The notes: generated by a model from the sequence alone, not told the origin. Shown: positions 15,875 to 25,370, numbered from the stretch's first letter. The stretch is 64,000 nucleotides of DNA from WVXP01 sp964348095 (GCA_964348095.1 CAYGBK010000076.1:59531-123530); one strand, 5' to 3'. Numbers and translations: made by a program.

Positions 15875-17326
15875 ATGTCTTCAAAAGGTATCGACCTGAG
15901 CCCGCACACCCACAGGAGTGACGTGCCTGTTTTCGGCACACCATCGGATTTGATCAAAAACGTGGCAGGACTTATCATAGAGGACAAGACTGTCAGAATA
16001 ACCGATGCAAACCAGGCACGTCGGTCCATGGACCTCCTGGTCTTCAATGCCGTCGATTTTGGCGAGACAAAGAGCGCACCAGCTCGGGTCATCGCGTTGG
16101 CCCGATACCTCATCGTGGAAGTCGGTCGTCAATTGGGAGTCGTCCCGGCCTCGGTCTTTCCCTTTTACGCTGCCATCGGTCGAGGAGATATCAGCCGAAA
16201 ACTCACGGTCGCTGCCATCAACATAAGGGGGGATGCCTATAACTCGGCTCGTGCGATGTTTCGGGCTGCTCTGGCCAATCGCGTGGGTGCGATGATTTTG
16301 GAACTCGCCCGAACAGAGATGGACTATACGAATCAGCCCCCAGCCGAATATGCGGCAGTCATGACCGCCGCAGCTGTTCGGGAAGGTTTCCGAGGCCGTC
16401 TTTTTCTGCAAGGGGATCACTTCAAGGTCGATGCAACGAGGTATCGGCATGATCCAGACGAGGAGCTTAAGGTCTTGCAGAAACTTATCCGGGAAAGCCT
16501 TAGGGCAGGCTTCGGACAGATCGATATCGACGCCTCTACACTCGAACGCAGGGGGGAGCCAGGGATTTCAGTCGAAGATGCTGTTCGGAAGAATGCTGAA
16601 CTAACCGCCACATTGACAGAATTCATTCGTAAGACCGAGGCAGAGCAGAAGATCCCTTACACCATTACTATCGGAGGCGAATCGGGGGAGGTTGGAAAGA
16701 CAAATACGACCGTTGAGGAGTACCAGATTTTCACAGCAATATTCAAAGACGGATTGGCCCGTTCTGGCATCGACAAGGGAATCAGCAAAATTTCTGTAAA
16801 CACTGGAACTGCACACGGCGGTATTCATCTTCCGGATGGGACCCTTGCCCAGGTCAATATCGACTTCGATACGCTCAAAGCAATCAGCCAGGCAGCCAAG
16901 AAAGACGGACTCGCGGGAGCCGTCCAGCACGGTGCGTCCACCTTACCGGACGAGGTGTTCCATCGATTCGTAGAATATGAAACGGCCGAGATCCATCTGG
17001 CCACTGGGTTTCAAGATATTACAATGGATCACATGCCCGACGATCTTATCGACACACTCTACGACTGGGTCAGGGAGAACTGTGTTGAGGAGAGGAAACC
17101 CGAACAGACCGAGATTCAGTTTCTTCTTGCCAGCCGGAAAAAATGCTGGGGTCCCAATAAAGAGATTGTATGGAGGATGGACCAAAGGGCCAGGGGAAAA
17201 GCCGCAGAGGCTCTGGAAGAAAAGTTTGCCTTCCTCTTTCAGCAACTGAATCTCGTCGATACAAAGGATCTTGTGGATAGGTTGGTTGCTGAACCCACGG
17301 TAACCTTCCCCCGTTCCCAGCCATGA
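15875..17326 (+). CDS. Divergent class II (metal-dependent) aldolase family protein
   Basis: A 483-residue protein related to class II fructose- or tagatose-bisphosphate aldolases but longer than the usual 300-360 residues. Expected metal-binding histidines appear in LFLQGDHFKVD, NTGTAHGGIHLPDG and GAVQHGASTLPDEVF, and a phosphate-loop-like GGESGEVGKTN is present. The family's normal HxDH and GGxSG motifs are altered. The C-terminal 90 residues (from about 395) form an extra helical region. Retro-aldol cleavage of a ketose phosphate is likely, but the substrate is uncertain. GAGGAG sits 7 bases before the ATG. It converges with the EndoQ-UvrD gene, 7 bases apart. Confidence 0.75.
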   Translation: MSSKGIDLSPHTHRSDVPVFGTPSDLIKNVAGLIIEDKTVRITDANQARRSMDLLVFNAVDFGETKSAPARVIALARYLIVEVGRQLGVVPASVFPFYAAIGRGDISRKLTVAAINIRGDAYNSARAMFRAALANRVGAMILELARTEMDYTNQPPAEYAAVMTAAAVREGFRGRLFLQGDHFKVDATRYRHDPDEELKVLQKLIRESLRAGFGQIDIDASTLERRGEPGISVEDAVRKNAELTATLTEFIRKTEAEQKIPYTITIGGESGEVGKTNTTVEEYQIFTAIFKDGLARSGIDKGISKISVNTGTAHGGIHLPDGTLAQVNIDFDTLKAISQAAKKDGLAGAVQHGASTLPDEVFHRFVEYETAEIHLATGFQDITMDHMPDDLIDTLYDWVRENCVEERKPEQTEIQFLLASRKKCWGPNKEIVWRMDQRARGKAAEALEEKFAFLFQQLNLVDTKDLVDRLVAEPTVTFPRSQP

Positions 17327-17333
17327 ATCCTTT

Positions 17334-20300
17334 TTAGAACAGATCCAACTGTGTCCGCATCCTTTCTTGCGTGATCCTTCGCGGACTTGTGGTGAGCTCC
17401 TTGAGATGGTTTTCGATCTCTGCGAGAAATGGGGAGGGGTCTTGCACCTTTGTTCGGCCAAAGAGAGCTCGCCTCCGGGCGCGGGTCAGGAAAACCCTCT
17501 CCCTGCCCCTTGTCAGCCCGACATAGAAGAGCCGACGTTCTTCTTCCACAGGAGAAGGAGGCCGCCCGTCTGGTCTGTACGGCAGAAGATCGGCTTCGCA
17601 TCCACTAATGAACACAATCGGGAATTCGAGTCCCTTAGAACCGTGTAGGGTCATGAGGGTGACCTTCTCGGCGCGCAGATCAAAGATGTCGAGATCTGAC
17701 TTAAAGGCCGTCCGGGCGACGAACTCGCCCACATCGCCCGTCCACGTCTCAGCCTCTGAAACCAACGCTCTTAGAACATCGTCATCTGAGTCAAACTCAA
17801 GGTCTTCGATGATAGACCGAAGCCTCTCAGACAGGGAACCCTCGCCCCTCATTTCTCCCGACCACGGGACCGACCGGTCCTGGCTTTTGTCCGTGGGCAG
17901 GATGGTACCTCCTTCCATGTCATCCTGAAGCACCCGGAACACCTCTCTGACCCTTCTGTTTTTTGCCAGGGCCTCTCCACCGATTCGGTGAAAGGGAATC
18001 CCTGACCGTTCAAAAGCCCCTTCTAACACCTCCCCTTGAAAATGCAACCGATAAAACACTGCAAAATCGGAGAAACTCCTGTTCTCCGAATCCTGGACCG
18101 TATCCACCCGGCCACTGTCGAGAGAGAAGTGGCTGGTCCCTCCCACCAGTTGTTCAATGGTGTGGACGATTGATTCGGCCTCTGCCTTGTCTGTCGGATA
18201 CTCTCCTATCGAGAGGAAAGAATCTCCTGAGATGCCTGACCAGATGCGCCTCTCACAGGATGACTTGTTTTGGCTGATAAGGCTCGTCGATGCTTGTAGG
18301 ATAGTCTCCGAGCTCCGGTAGTTCCGCTCCAGGCAGACGATCTTTGCTCCTGGGTAGTCATTCTCAAACTGCAGGAAATAACGGCTGTCTGCGCCTCGAA
18401 ATCCGTAGATCGCCTGATCGGGATCTCCAATCACGCAGAGATTCTCCCCATGGGGAGAGAGCTGTTGAATCAATCGGTACTGGGCAAAGTTGATGTCCTG
18501 GTATTCGTCGACAGATATAAAGCGGAACCGCTCGCGGTACCGCCCAGAGACCTTCGGTTCATTCTCTAAGAGTTTCACCGGTAATGAGATCAGGTCATCG
18601 AGATCGACACCTCCCAGCCTCTGGAGCTCTTCCTGATACAGACGGTAGGCCAAGGCAAAGCCGGGGTCTGATCCTTCAAAGCACTCAGGGCCAAGAAGGT
18701 TCTGCTTCGCCCGGGAAATATTGCCCAGGAACTCCCCCCATTTTTTTCTTGGGACCGTGGATTCGAGACCCTTCACGATCTCCCTGAGAAGTTCTTCAGC
18801 CCGTGTTTCATCAATAATTACCAATCCGTCGGACTGTCCGCCCAGTCTCCGCTCTTCTCTGAGGATGTCATAGCCCAGACCATGGAAGGTCTCAACCGTA
18901 ACCCGGGACCCGCCGCCTGGGCGTGCTCCTAATCGATGTTTCATCTCTTCGGCTGCCTTATTGGTAAAGGTGATCGCTAGAACCTGCTCTGGTCTCGCGA
19001 CTCCCCGATAGATCAAATACTCAATCCGACGGGTCAGTGTGAGGGTTTTGCCGGTTCCCGGGCCAGCAACGATCAGTAACGGGGTCTTCTCGTGACAGAC
19101 GGCCTCCTTCTGCCGAGGGTTCAACCCTCTAAGGACAGGACCCGATTCCTCCGCCGGGGTTACATCACCCTTCCTCGACACGGGAACGGACGAAGAATCA
19201 GAGGCTAACTTGGTTCGGGCGGGGTCTTTTCTTCGTGAGCTGCGTTCAGACTTTTTCGGTTGTTTTTTCTCTCGACCCAATGAATCCCCTCCAAAAAATC
19301 CGAGATTTTCCTGTCCAGACAATGTCTGCCGTTCTTCTGGTGTGAACAGGGTGATGGACCCAAATTCTCCATCGTACCCAGCAGCAATGTCTATCTGCCG
19401 TTGTCGCATACGACGGATGCCCTCAGCAACAAGGATGTCGCCTTTGGCCTCCAAGTCCTCAAGGTGGAGATCCATGAGAATGGACAATTCGGGTCCATAC
19501 TCTCTCACGAGACGCCGGTATTCGACCTGAACCGAATTCGTCCGGGGTCCAACCCCCCTGGCCTGTGCAAGGATTTCAGCCAACGACAGGAGACTTCTGA
19601 AAGATGCCGCCCCTTCAGGTCGCAGGCCGTCATCTCGATCTGCCAGTTCCTCAACCCGATGCATCACCCCTATTGTCACTGGTCGACCGCATTTTGGACA
19701 GAGATTCTTGTTCTCAAGAGTCTCCTTCGGGCTCATTCGCATGTTGCACTTCCTGTGACCATCGTAATGATATTTCCCTTCCTCAGGGAAAAACTCGATG
19801 GTTCCAAGAAACTGACCTCCATCCATCGATCTGAGAGCATGGAACATGGAAAAGTAAGAGAGATCGGTATCAAAGATGTTCGCTTCTCTCCCAATGTTCG
19901 AAGGAGAGTGGGCATCCGAATTTGATATCAAAACCAACTCATCGAGGGCAGAGAAACGCCAATTCATGGGAGGATCTGACGAAAGACCAGTTTCGACAGC
20001 AAAGATGTGCCGAGAGAGGTCTCCGAAACACTCCTCTATAGAGTCAAATCCCGATTTAGAACCAAACAGAGAAAACCAAGGCGTCCAAATGTGAGCCGGA
20101 ATGAGATGCGCATCGGGGCTCACCTCGAGTACGGTCTCCAGCAGGTCTCTAGCATCTAGGCCGAGAATAGGACGGCCATCAGACCGGATGTTGCCAATCC
20201 GTTCCAGGGCTCGATTCAACTTTTCTGCCGACTCGAAATCTGGAACGAAAACAACATTGTGATTTTTCCGGGTCTTTCCGTTCTTTTTGTAGATGCAGCT

Positions 20301-20579
20301 AATCTCCGCCGAAAGCATGAAACGAACCGGACGTTGGCAGGATCCAAAGACTTGTGGCTCCATCTCGTTAGCAAATTCCGGTCCGAGTTTGAAGAGACCT
20401 GGCTCGGCGCTTTCGAGCTTCTCTCTTAGCTCGGAAAACCATTGAGGATGAGTGAAGTCGCCCGTACCTAGGACCTGAATGCCCTTGAGTTGAGCCCAGA
20501 GATTGAGATGCTCTAAGTTGAGGTTCCGTGCTGTCGCTCTCGAAAGGTGGGAATGGATATGCAAATCAGCGATAAACAT
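17334..20579 (-). CDS. EndoQ (PHP nuclease) - UvrD/Rep helicase fusion
   Basis: A 1081-residue two-part DNA-repair protein. Residues 1 to about 415 match the endonuclease Q/TIGR00375 family: PHP metal sites DLHIHSH (5-10), E92, H107, PAHIWTPW (161-168) and SNSDAHS (219-225). Cysteines C278, C294 and C297 lie in a zinc finger that runs into CPKCGRPVTIGVMHRVEELADR. EndoQ nicks DNA 5' of deaminated bases such as uracil and hypoxanthine. A charged linker (about 430-480) leads to a complete superfamily 1A helicase: Walker A GPGTGKT (506-512), ITFTNKAAEEM, DEYQD (691-695), GDPDQAIYGFRG, NYRSS, LHGSKGLEF and YVGLTRGRER. All motifs look intact. No clear ribosome site precedes the ATG. Confidence 0.88.
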   Translation of the reverse strand: MFIADLHIHSHLSRATARNLNLEHLNLWAQLKGIQVLGTGDFTHPQWFSELREKLESAEPGLFKLGPEFANEMEPQVFGSCQRPVRFMLSAEISCIYKKNGKTRKNHNVVFVPDFESAEKLNRALERIGNIRSDGRPILGLDARDLLETVLEVSPDAHLIPAHIWTPWFSLFGSKSGFDSIEECFGDLSRHIFAVETGLSSDPPMNWRFSALDELVLISNSDAHSPSNIGREANIFDTDLSYFSMFHALRSMDGGQFLGTIEFFPEEGKYHYDGHRKCNMRMSPKETLENKNLCPKCGRPVTIGVMHRVEELADRDDGLRPEGAASFRSLLSLAEILAQARGVGPRTNSVQVEYRRLVREYGPELSILMDLHLEDLEAKGDILVAEGIRRMRQRQIDIAAGYDGEFGSITLFTPEERQTLSGQENLGFFGGDSLGREKKQPKKSERSSRRKDPARTKLASDSSSVPVSRKGDVTPAEESGPVLRGLNPRQKEAVCHEKTPLLIVAGPGTGKTLTLTRRIEYLIYRGVARPEQVLAITFTNKAAEEMKHRLGARPGGGSRVTVETFHGLGYDILREERRLGGQSDGLVIIDETRAEELLREIVKGLESTVPRKKWGEFLGNISRAKQNLLGPECFEGSDPGFALAYRLYQEELQRLGGVDLDDLISLPVKLLENEPKVSGRYRERFRFISVDEYQDINFAQYRLIQQLSPHGENLCVIGDPDQAIYGFRGADSRYFLQFENDYPGAKIVCLERNYRSSETILQASTSLISQNKSSCERRIWSGISGDSFLSIGEYPTDKAEAESIVHTIEQLVGGTSHFSLDSGRVDTVQDSENRSFSDFAVFYRLHFQGEVLEGAFERSGIPFHRIGGEALAKNRRVREVFRVLQDDMEGGTILPTDKSQDRSVPWSGEMRGEGSLSERLRSIIEDLEFDSDDDVLRALVSEAETWTGDVGEFVARTAFKSDLDIFDLRAEKVTLMTLHGSKGLEFPIVFISGCEADLLPYRPDGRPPSPVEEERRLFYVGLTRGRERVFLTRARRRALFGRTKVQDPSPFLAEIENHLKELTTSPRRITQERMRTQLDLF

Positions 20580-20709
20580 GACAAGAAGCCACCACCATTT
20601 TCGTTAACCGAAAATTATCAAATGTGGCCATTCGTGTCAATATATTGGCTTAATCGCAAGGAAAGACACAATATATAGTTGTTATTCGAAGAATTCTCCG
20701 AGAGTACCG

Positions 20710-21003
20710 CTAGGGATACACGAATAGGTATACGCCGTAGGATTCCGGGGACGCCAAAAGTGGCTCACATCGCTTATTGATTTCATGTCTTTCTGGGTGT
20801 TTTTGCCAGGCTTCCCAGTCTTCAACGCTCTGCCAATTGCTGATCACAATATATTTTGATGGGTCATCCCTGGAATGTAGTGTCTCTCCCGAGATATATC
20901 CCTTCCTGAACAGAGCAGAAGTTCGAAGCTCCCGCATCAGGTTCATCATTTCGTACTGCTTGCCCTCCTTTACCTTCCGTTCAATAATGACTTTGACTGC
21001 CAT
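20710..21003 (-). CDS. Antibiotic biosynthesis monooxygenase (ABM) domain protein
   Basis: A 97-residue ferredoxin-like fold protein of the ABM family, which includes small cofactor-free monooxygenases and heme-degrading enzymes. The typical N-terminal strand is AVKVIIERKVKEGKQYEM; conserved strands follow in GYISGETLHSRDDPSKYIVISNWQSVEDWEAW. An upstream in-frame ATG is rejected: the strong GAAGGAGG site lies 5 bases before the ATG at 21003. Reaction unknown; many homologues are of unproven activity. Confidence 0.87.
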   Translation of the reverse strand: MAVKVIIERKVKEGKQYEMMNLMRELRTSALFRKGYISGETLHSRDDPSKYIVISNWQSVEDWEAWQKHPERHEINKRCEPLLASPESYGVYLFVYP

Positions 21004-21123
21004 GAGAGCCTCCTTCTCGACATGTTGAAACCCTTTCCTTTTTCTAATGTCGAACCCCAAGAGACGCTGACCCACGTCGTGCCCATGACGTATGCGGGTT
21101 AACCGGTTTTCCCCTCAGACGTA

Positions 21124-21309
21124 TTAATATGCCGACTCATCGCACATGGCCGCCAAGGCGCTTATCCTTAGATTCTCAGGCAGTTCCTCCATGCTATGCA
21201 CCAGTGCCACATGTTCCGCAACTTTCTCCAACAGCTCCGCATCCGTATCGGCACGGGCCACCTACTTGCAGTCCATACCGAGATCTGTGCAAAAAATGAT
21301 TCTTCCCAC
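21124..21309 (-). pseudogene. DUF1059 small protein gene interrupted by an in-frame TAG
   Basis: On the minus strand a GTG start at 21309, preceded by GGAGG with a 7-base spacer, opens a 61-codon frame that reads VGRIIFCTDLGMDCK, a TAG at 21262-21264, then VARADTDAELLEKVAEHV and on to a TAA at 21124-21126. The pattern FxCxDLGMDCxxVAxAxTxxELxxKVAEH is that of short DUF1059 proteins, which have an aromatic residue at the interrupted place. A single change of a Tyr codon to TAG would explain it. TAG ends several other genes in this window, so recoding is less likely than a nonsense mutation or sequence error. Confidence 0.7.
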
Positions 21310-21418
21310 CGAGCACCTCCGGCCATGATCGATGCGATTCCCGGAAAATCTCTCTTCAATTTCATTCTAACTGGCAAAATGCAAAAATCAACATAAATTT
21401 CAATCTCTCACAAATCCC

Positions 21419-21447
21419 TTGACATCCTCGTGAGTTCTGATTATATG
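21419..21447 (+). promoter_or_regulatory. Near-consensus sigma-70 promoter of the thioesterase gene
   Basis: TTGACA (21419-21424), a 17-base spacer and TATATG (21442-21447) form a strong vegetative promoter. Transcription would begin near 21454, about 29 bases before the thioesterase ATG. The promoter diverges from the broken DUF1059 gene. Confidence 0.7.
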
Positions 21448-21482
21448 GACGGAAAGACAGAGGCAAAAAGGAGGTTTCCTAA

Positions 21483-21890
21483 ATGGCTAAGGGCTATATC
21501 TACGAACACGTGGTCACACCTCGAGACGTGACCGCTCAAGCGATTGTCTATGACGAGTCTTACGTGGAGTGGGCCTGTACAGCAAGGGAGCGTATGATTG
21601 TCGAACACCTGGAAAGCCGGCCTCGCTTCCTTGTCGGCGAGAGTTACTTTCGCTATTTGACCCCAGCGTATCTGTATGATCGAGTGGAGATTCGAGTAAC
21701 AGTCGGTGACCACAAGGTTGAGAGAGGTCGAGTTAAGCTAGACTTTCGTTTCAGCAACAAAGCCAGTGGGAAGATGTTGGCCGAGGGATACCAAATCATT
21801 TTTTTTCATGATTTCGACAGCGGCAAGAGGCTCCCAATCCCAGAAGATTTTCTCAAATTGACGGACATTGGAACGGTGGAAGAACTGTGA
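21483..21890 (+). CDS. Hotdog-fold acyl-CoA thioesterase
   Basis: A 135-residue hotdog-fold protein of the 4-hydroxybenzoyl-CoA thioesterase / YbgC group, hydrolysing acyl-CoA thioesters in the cytoplasm. The conserved segment VTAQAIVYDESYVEWACTARERM replaces the usual D-x-x-x-H-V-N-N pattern with a Tyr-Asp-Glu motif, so the catalytic acid may be D24 or E25. The central strand motif RVEIRVTVGDHKVERGRVKLDFRF is typical. AAAGGAGG lies 8 bases before the ATG and a near-consensus promoter lies upstream. Acyl specificity unknown. Confidence 0.82.
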   Translation: MAKGYIYEHVVTPRDVTAQAIVYDESYVEWACTARERMIVEHLESRPRFLVGESYFRYLTPAYLYDRVEIRVTVGDHKVERGRVKLDFRFSNKASGKMLAEGYQIIFFHDFDSGKRLPIPEDFLKLTDIGTVEEL

Positions 21891-21965
21891 GATCCACCGC
21901 GCGGACGATTTTGATTATCTCCAGGAATGTCTTATCAGTCATATGGAAGAGACTCGCCATGCTGA

Positions 21966-24332
21966 ATGACACTCCTCTCCACCCTGATAAGGTCGATAAA
22001 TAGAGTTCAGAGAATGAAAGCCAAAAATCCACACCTAACATGGAGGGGCTTACTAAGGACGTCCGCACTCGTCCTTCTTATCGTCGGGGTGGGTCTCGTC
22101 CTATATTGCTGGCATCTCTCGGTTCAGATAGAGACACGATTCTCTGGGAGGCTGTGGAGCATTCCATCGAGGGTCCTTTCCGACACCACAATGCTGTATC
22201 CAGGTCAAAAGATAAGAAAGACCGTCTTAATCGAAAGGCTCCACCGCCTTGGGTATCGTGAAGTCTTCAATGAACCGGCGAAGAAGGGAGAGCTGCACAT
22301 CTCGGCCTCGGCCATGAAGCTTTTTCTTCACGATCTCAACGCACCCCATCGGAAAAGGGAGGGATTCCCTGTTCAAATTCAATTCTCAGAGAACCGAATA
22401 GAGTCAATTTCTAGGGCGGACGGTCAGAAACCGGTTCCCCTTTTGGAGCTGGAGCCCGAGGAGATGATGCTCTTCTTCGGGCCAGACCGGGAGAAACGCC
22501 AGCTCGTCTCCCTCGACCGTGTCCCCCAGCATCTCATACATGCCGTATTAGCCGCAGAGGACAGCCGTTTTTTTCATCATTTTGGCCTTGATCCCAGGGG
22601 AATACTCCGGGCCCTCTATACCAACCTGCGTCATGGGACAATACGGCAAGGTGGGTCCACTATCACCCAGCAACTGGCCAAGAACTACTTCCTGACACCC
22701 GAGAGGACAGTTTCTCGTAAGGTGAAGGAGCTCCTCATGGCCATAACCATCGAGCTCATGTACGACAAGAGAAGAATCCTCGAAATCTATTTAAATGAAA
22801 TCTATCTAGGCCAAAAGGGGCAGGTATCCATCAACGGCGTTGGAGAGGCGTCGTATTTCTATTTCGGTAAGCCCGCAGGCGAGCTTTCCCTCGGGGAAGC
22901 CGCGACGATCGCAGGACTGATCAAGGCCCCTAATCATTATTCCCCTTATGTTGACGGGGAAGCTAGCCGGATCCAAAGAGACAACGTGCTCCATGGTATG
23001 GTAAAGAATGGGTGGCTTTCAGGTGAAGAAATGGAGGCCGCCCTCTCCTTACCGGTGGAGACCGTGGGATTCACCACTTACGGTAAGAAAGCTCCCTATT
23101 TTATCGACTACCTCTCCCAACAGCTTCTAGGCCTATATCAACCTGAGAGCCTATCGAGTCTCGGACTTTCCATATATACCACCTTAGACCCAATGGTCCA
23201 GGATTCGGCAGAAAAGGCCCTCGAAAGAGGATTGACCCGGTTGGAAAAGTCCAAGCCGATGTTGAATCGCTCAGAAGCTGGAGAAAAGTTACAGGGCGCT
23301 ATCGTGGTGATGCAACCCAAGACGGGTTACATACTCGCCATGGTCGGAGGCCGCAACTATGGCGTAAGTCAATTCAATCGAATTAGTCAAGCCAGACGGC
23401 AACCTGGAAGCGCGTTCAAACCGTTCGTGTTTGTGAGTGGACTGGACACGCTCACACCGGCTTCCACGCTGTCTAACGAACCCAAATCCTACATGATAAA
23501 CGGAAAACTATGGGAACCCCAGAACTTCGAACCCCAGTCAGGGGGCCGAGTGAGCCTTAGAAGTGCGCTCGCCAAGTCCATCAATCTCGCGACGGTTGAT
23601 TTGGCAATACAAGTTGGCCTGGATCGGATAGTCACCACGACCGCCCAATATTTTTCAAAGCCCTTTAAGCCCTATCCGTCACTTTCATTGGGAGCGTTCG
23701 AGGTCGCTCCTCTTGATTTGGCTCGAGCCTATTGTGCCTTTGCCGCTGACGGTGCGTTGCCCTATCCACTGTCTCTCAAGGACGTGGTGGATGAGAATGG
23801 TCAAATTGTAGAACGGAGACATATGAGTGTGAGGCAGGTGACTTCGCCTGCGAAAGCTTTCTTAATCAACTCTATGTTGCGGACTGCAGTAACAGAGGGA
23901 ACGGCCCAATCCCTTGAAGAAATGGGCATCTCATTCCCCGTTGCGGGTAAGACGGGGACGACGAATGACTTTCGAGACTCATGGTTTGTGGGGTATACAC
24001 CAGATGTCTTGGCACTAGTCTGGGTCGGGTTTGACAACGGCGATTCCATCGATACCACCGGAGCTGGAGGGGCCCTTCCGATTTGGGCCGATCTCATGAG
24101 GACCATGCCAGAACATGTGTCAGGTGAGTGGTTTAAGACGCCGCCAGGCGTGGTGAAACGGGTTGTCTGTTCTGAAAGCGGACTCCTCGCTGTTCCCAAT
24201 GCGTGCCCGAAACCCGTTGAAGAGGTCTTCCTCGAAGAAAACGTGCCTGAGACTTACTGTCCCCTGCACCGAAGCGAGGGCCCGTTTAAGGCTCTGTTCA
24301 ATGGATTTAAAGATCTCATCAAGAGTTTCTAG
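21966..24332 (+). CDS. Bifunctional peptidoglycan synthase, PBP1B type
   Basis: Class A penicillin-binding protein of 788 residues, anchored in the inner membrane and polymerising and cross-linking peptidoglycan. A cytoplasmic tail and one membrane helix (about 30-50, TSALVLLIVGVGLVLYCW) are followed by a UB2H-like segment (SRVLSDTTMLYPGQ, about 70-140), the feature that marks PBP1B. The glycosyltransferase domain has its catalytic glutamate in AAEDSRFFHH (E198). The transpeptidase domain has SAFK (S482), the SxN motif in AKSINLA (S538) and KTGTT (K662). The start at 21966 lacks a good ribosome site; an ATG 48 bases downstream is possible. The TPR gene downstream overlaps its end. Confidence 0.93.
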   Translation: MTLLSTLIRSINRVQRMKAKNPHLTWRGLLRTSALVLLIVGVGLVLYCWHLSVQIETRFSGRLWSIPSRVLSDTTMLYPGQKIRKTVLIERLHRLGYREVFNEPAKKGELHISASAMKLFLHDLNAPHRKREGFPVQIQFSENRIESISRADGQKPVPLLELEPEEMMLFFGPDREKRQLVSLDRVPQHLIHAVLAAEDSRFFHHFGLDPRGILRALYTNLRHGTIRQGGSTITQQLAKNYFLTPERTVSRKVKELLMAITIELMYDKRRILEIYLNEIYLGQKGQVSINGVGEASYFYFGKPAGELSLGEAATIAGLIKAPNHYSPYVDGEASRIQRDNVLHGMVKNGWLSGEEMEAALSLPVETVGFTTYGKKAPYFIDYLSQQLLGLYQPESLSSLGLSIYTTLDPMVQDSAEKALERGLTRLEKSKPMLNRSEAGEKLQGAIVVMQPKTGYILAMVGGRNYGVSQFNRISQARRQPGSAFKPFVFVSGLDTLTPASTLSNEPKSYMINGKLWEPQNFEPQSGGRVSLRSALAKSINLATVDLAIQVGLDRIVTTTAQYFSKPFKPYPSLSLGAFEVAPLDLARAYCAFAADGALPYPLSLKDVVDENGQIVERRHMSVRQVTSPAKAFLINSMLRTAVTEGTAQSLEEMGISFPVAGKTGTTNDFRDSWFVGYTPDVLALVWVGFDNGDSIDTTGAGGALPIWADLMRTMPEHVSGEWFKTPPGVVKRVVCSESGLLAVPNACPKPVEEVFLEENVPETYCPLHRSEGPFKALFNGFKDLIKSF

Positions 24333-24768
24333 ATGGGTGCTACTCACCTGCCTGGTCGGCTTCGCAATAGCCGGTGCAAGGTGCGCCAGGACTGTTTCGC
24401 AACCTTCATCATTGCCTCATACAGGCACGGTGCCCCATGGAGAAGAACAATCTGAGACTTCGGAAGGGCTGAGTCCACGCATGCTGGCTTCCTTGCAGCT
24501 AACCGAACAGGCACGACTGCTTTTGGAAAAGGATGAACCAGACGAGGCCATTCGCCTGCTCGAACGGGCTATTAATCTCAATCCAGCAAACGGACAAAAC
24601 TACTATTACCTATCTGAAGCGTGGGTCATCAAGGAGAACACTGGTCAAGCAATGGAATTCAACCGACTGGCGGCGATCTATCTTGAGGGGAACTCAGAGT
24701 GGATGACGAGAGTCGTTGAACAGCAGGAACGGATCAAGAGACTGTCCATGGAATGGATACACCATTAG
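24301..24768 (+). CDS. TPR-repeat membrane-anchored or exported protein
   Basis: A 155-residue protein starting with a hydrophobic export or anchor segment (WVLLTCLVGFAIAGARCA); the residue before the cysteine is Arg, so it is not a good lipobox. A low-complexity linker follows, then a tetratricopeptide repeat, QARLLLEKDEPDEAIRLLERAINLNPANGQNYYYL (about 80-115). The start is inside the last 32 bases of the PBP1B gene, so the two are probably co-translated and the protein may assist cell-wall synthesis. Its stop overlaps the stop of hisIE on the other strand by 3-4 bases. Confidence 0.78.
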   Translation: MDLKISSRVSRWVLLTCLVGFAIAGARCARTVSQPSSLPHTGTVPHGEEQSETSEGLSPRMLASLQLTEQARLLLEKDEPDEAIRLLERAINLNPANGQNYYYLSEAWVIKENTGQAMEFNRLAAIYLEGNSEWMTRVVEQQERIKRLSMEWIHH

Positions 24769-25370
24769 GCCTTCCGTCGTCGTGTCACCTCTTCGATCAG
24801 TTCGGAGTATGTCACCCCCCTGTGGACAAGAAGAACAAACAGATGATAGAGGACATCAACACTCTCCTCGACTAGTCTCTGCTTAGATTCTTTTCGCGCT
24901 GCCAGGACGACCTCTGCCGATTCTTCATCAATTTTTCCACAGATTTTGTCGAGACCCTCTGTAAAGAGAAAAGCGGTGTATGACCCCTCGGGCAGGGTAT
25001 TTTTGCGTTCCCTCAGTACGGCATAGAGCTCCCGTAGGATTTCCTGTCGCTCCTTTTCGTCAAAGCATGAATGAGAACCCGTATGACAGGTCGGCCCCTT
25101 TGGCAGGACTTTGACGAGCAGCGCGTCATTATCACAGTCCGACTTGACGCTGACAAGGGCTAACGTATTCCCACTTGTTTCACCCTTCATCCAGAGTCGC
25201 CCTTTTGCCCGACTGTAAAACCACACTTTCCGCGTTTGGAACGTCTTTTCCAGCGCTTCTCGGTTCATATAACCGAGCATCAACACAACGTCGGTCTCAG
25301 CATCCTGAACAATCGCGGGTATCAGGCCGTTTACTTTTTTCCAATTGAGATTCAACCGTAAGTCTTTCAT
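24765..25370 (-). CDS. hisIE: Phosphoribosyl-AMP cyclohydrolase / phosphoribosyl-ATP pyrophosphatase
   Basis: Bifunctional enzyme of 201 residues for steps two and three of histidine synthesis. The HisI half (about 1-108) carries VLMLGYMNREALE, KGETSGN, VSVKSDCDNDALLV and the metal-binding GPTCHTGSHSCF. The HisE half (about 115-201) has SYTAFLFTEGLDKICGKIDEESAEVVLAA and the EESVDVLYHLFVLL helix. It starts inside the end of the hisH-hisA-hisF gene (ATGA overlap), so it is the last gene of the his operon. Length and architecture are normal for fused HisIE. Confidence 0.96.
   Translation of the reverse strand: MKDLRLNLNWKKVNGLIPAIVQDAETDVVLMLGYMNREALEKTFQTRKVWFYSRAKGRLWMKGETSGNTLALVSVKSDCDNDALLVKVLPKGPTCHTGSHSCFDEKERQEILRELYAVLRERKNTLPEGSYTAFLFTEGLDKICGKIDEESAEVVLAARKESKQRLVEESVDVLYHLFVLLVHRGVTYSELIEEVTRRRKA

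Noticed and set aside
21262..21264. TAG in the DUF1059 gene as a pyrrolysine codon
   Set aside because: No pyl gene is seen and TAG is the normal stop of livF, PBP1B and the first K+ channel gene in this window. A nonsense change is simpler, though it cannot be excluded without the whole genome.
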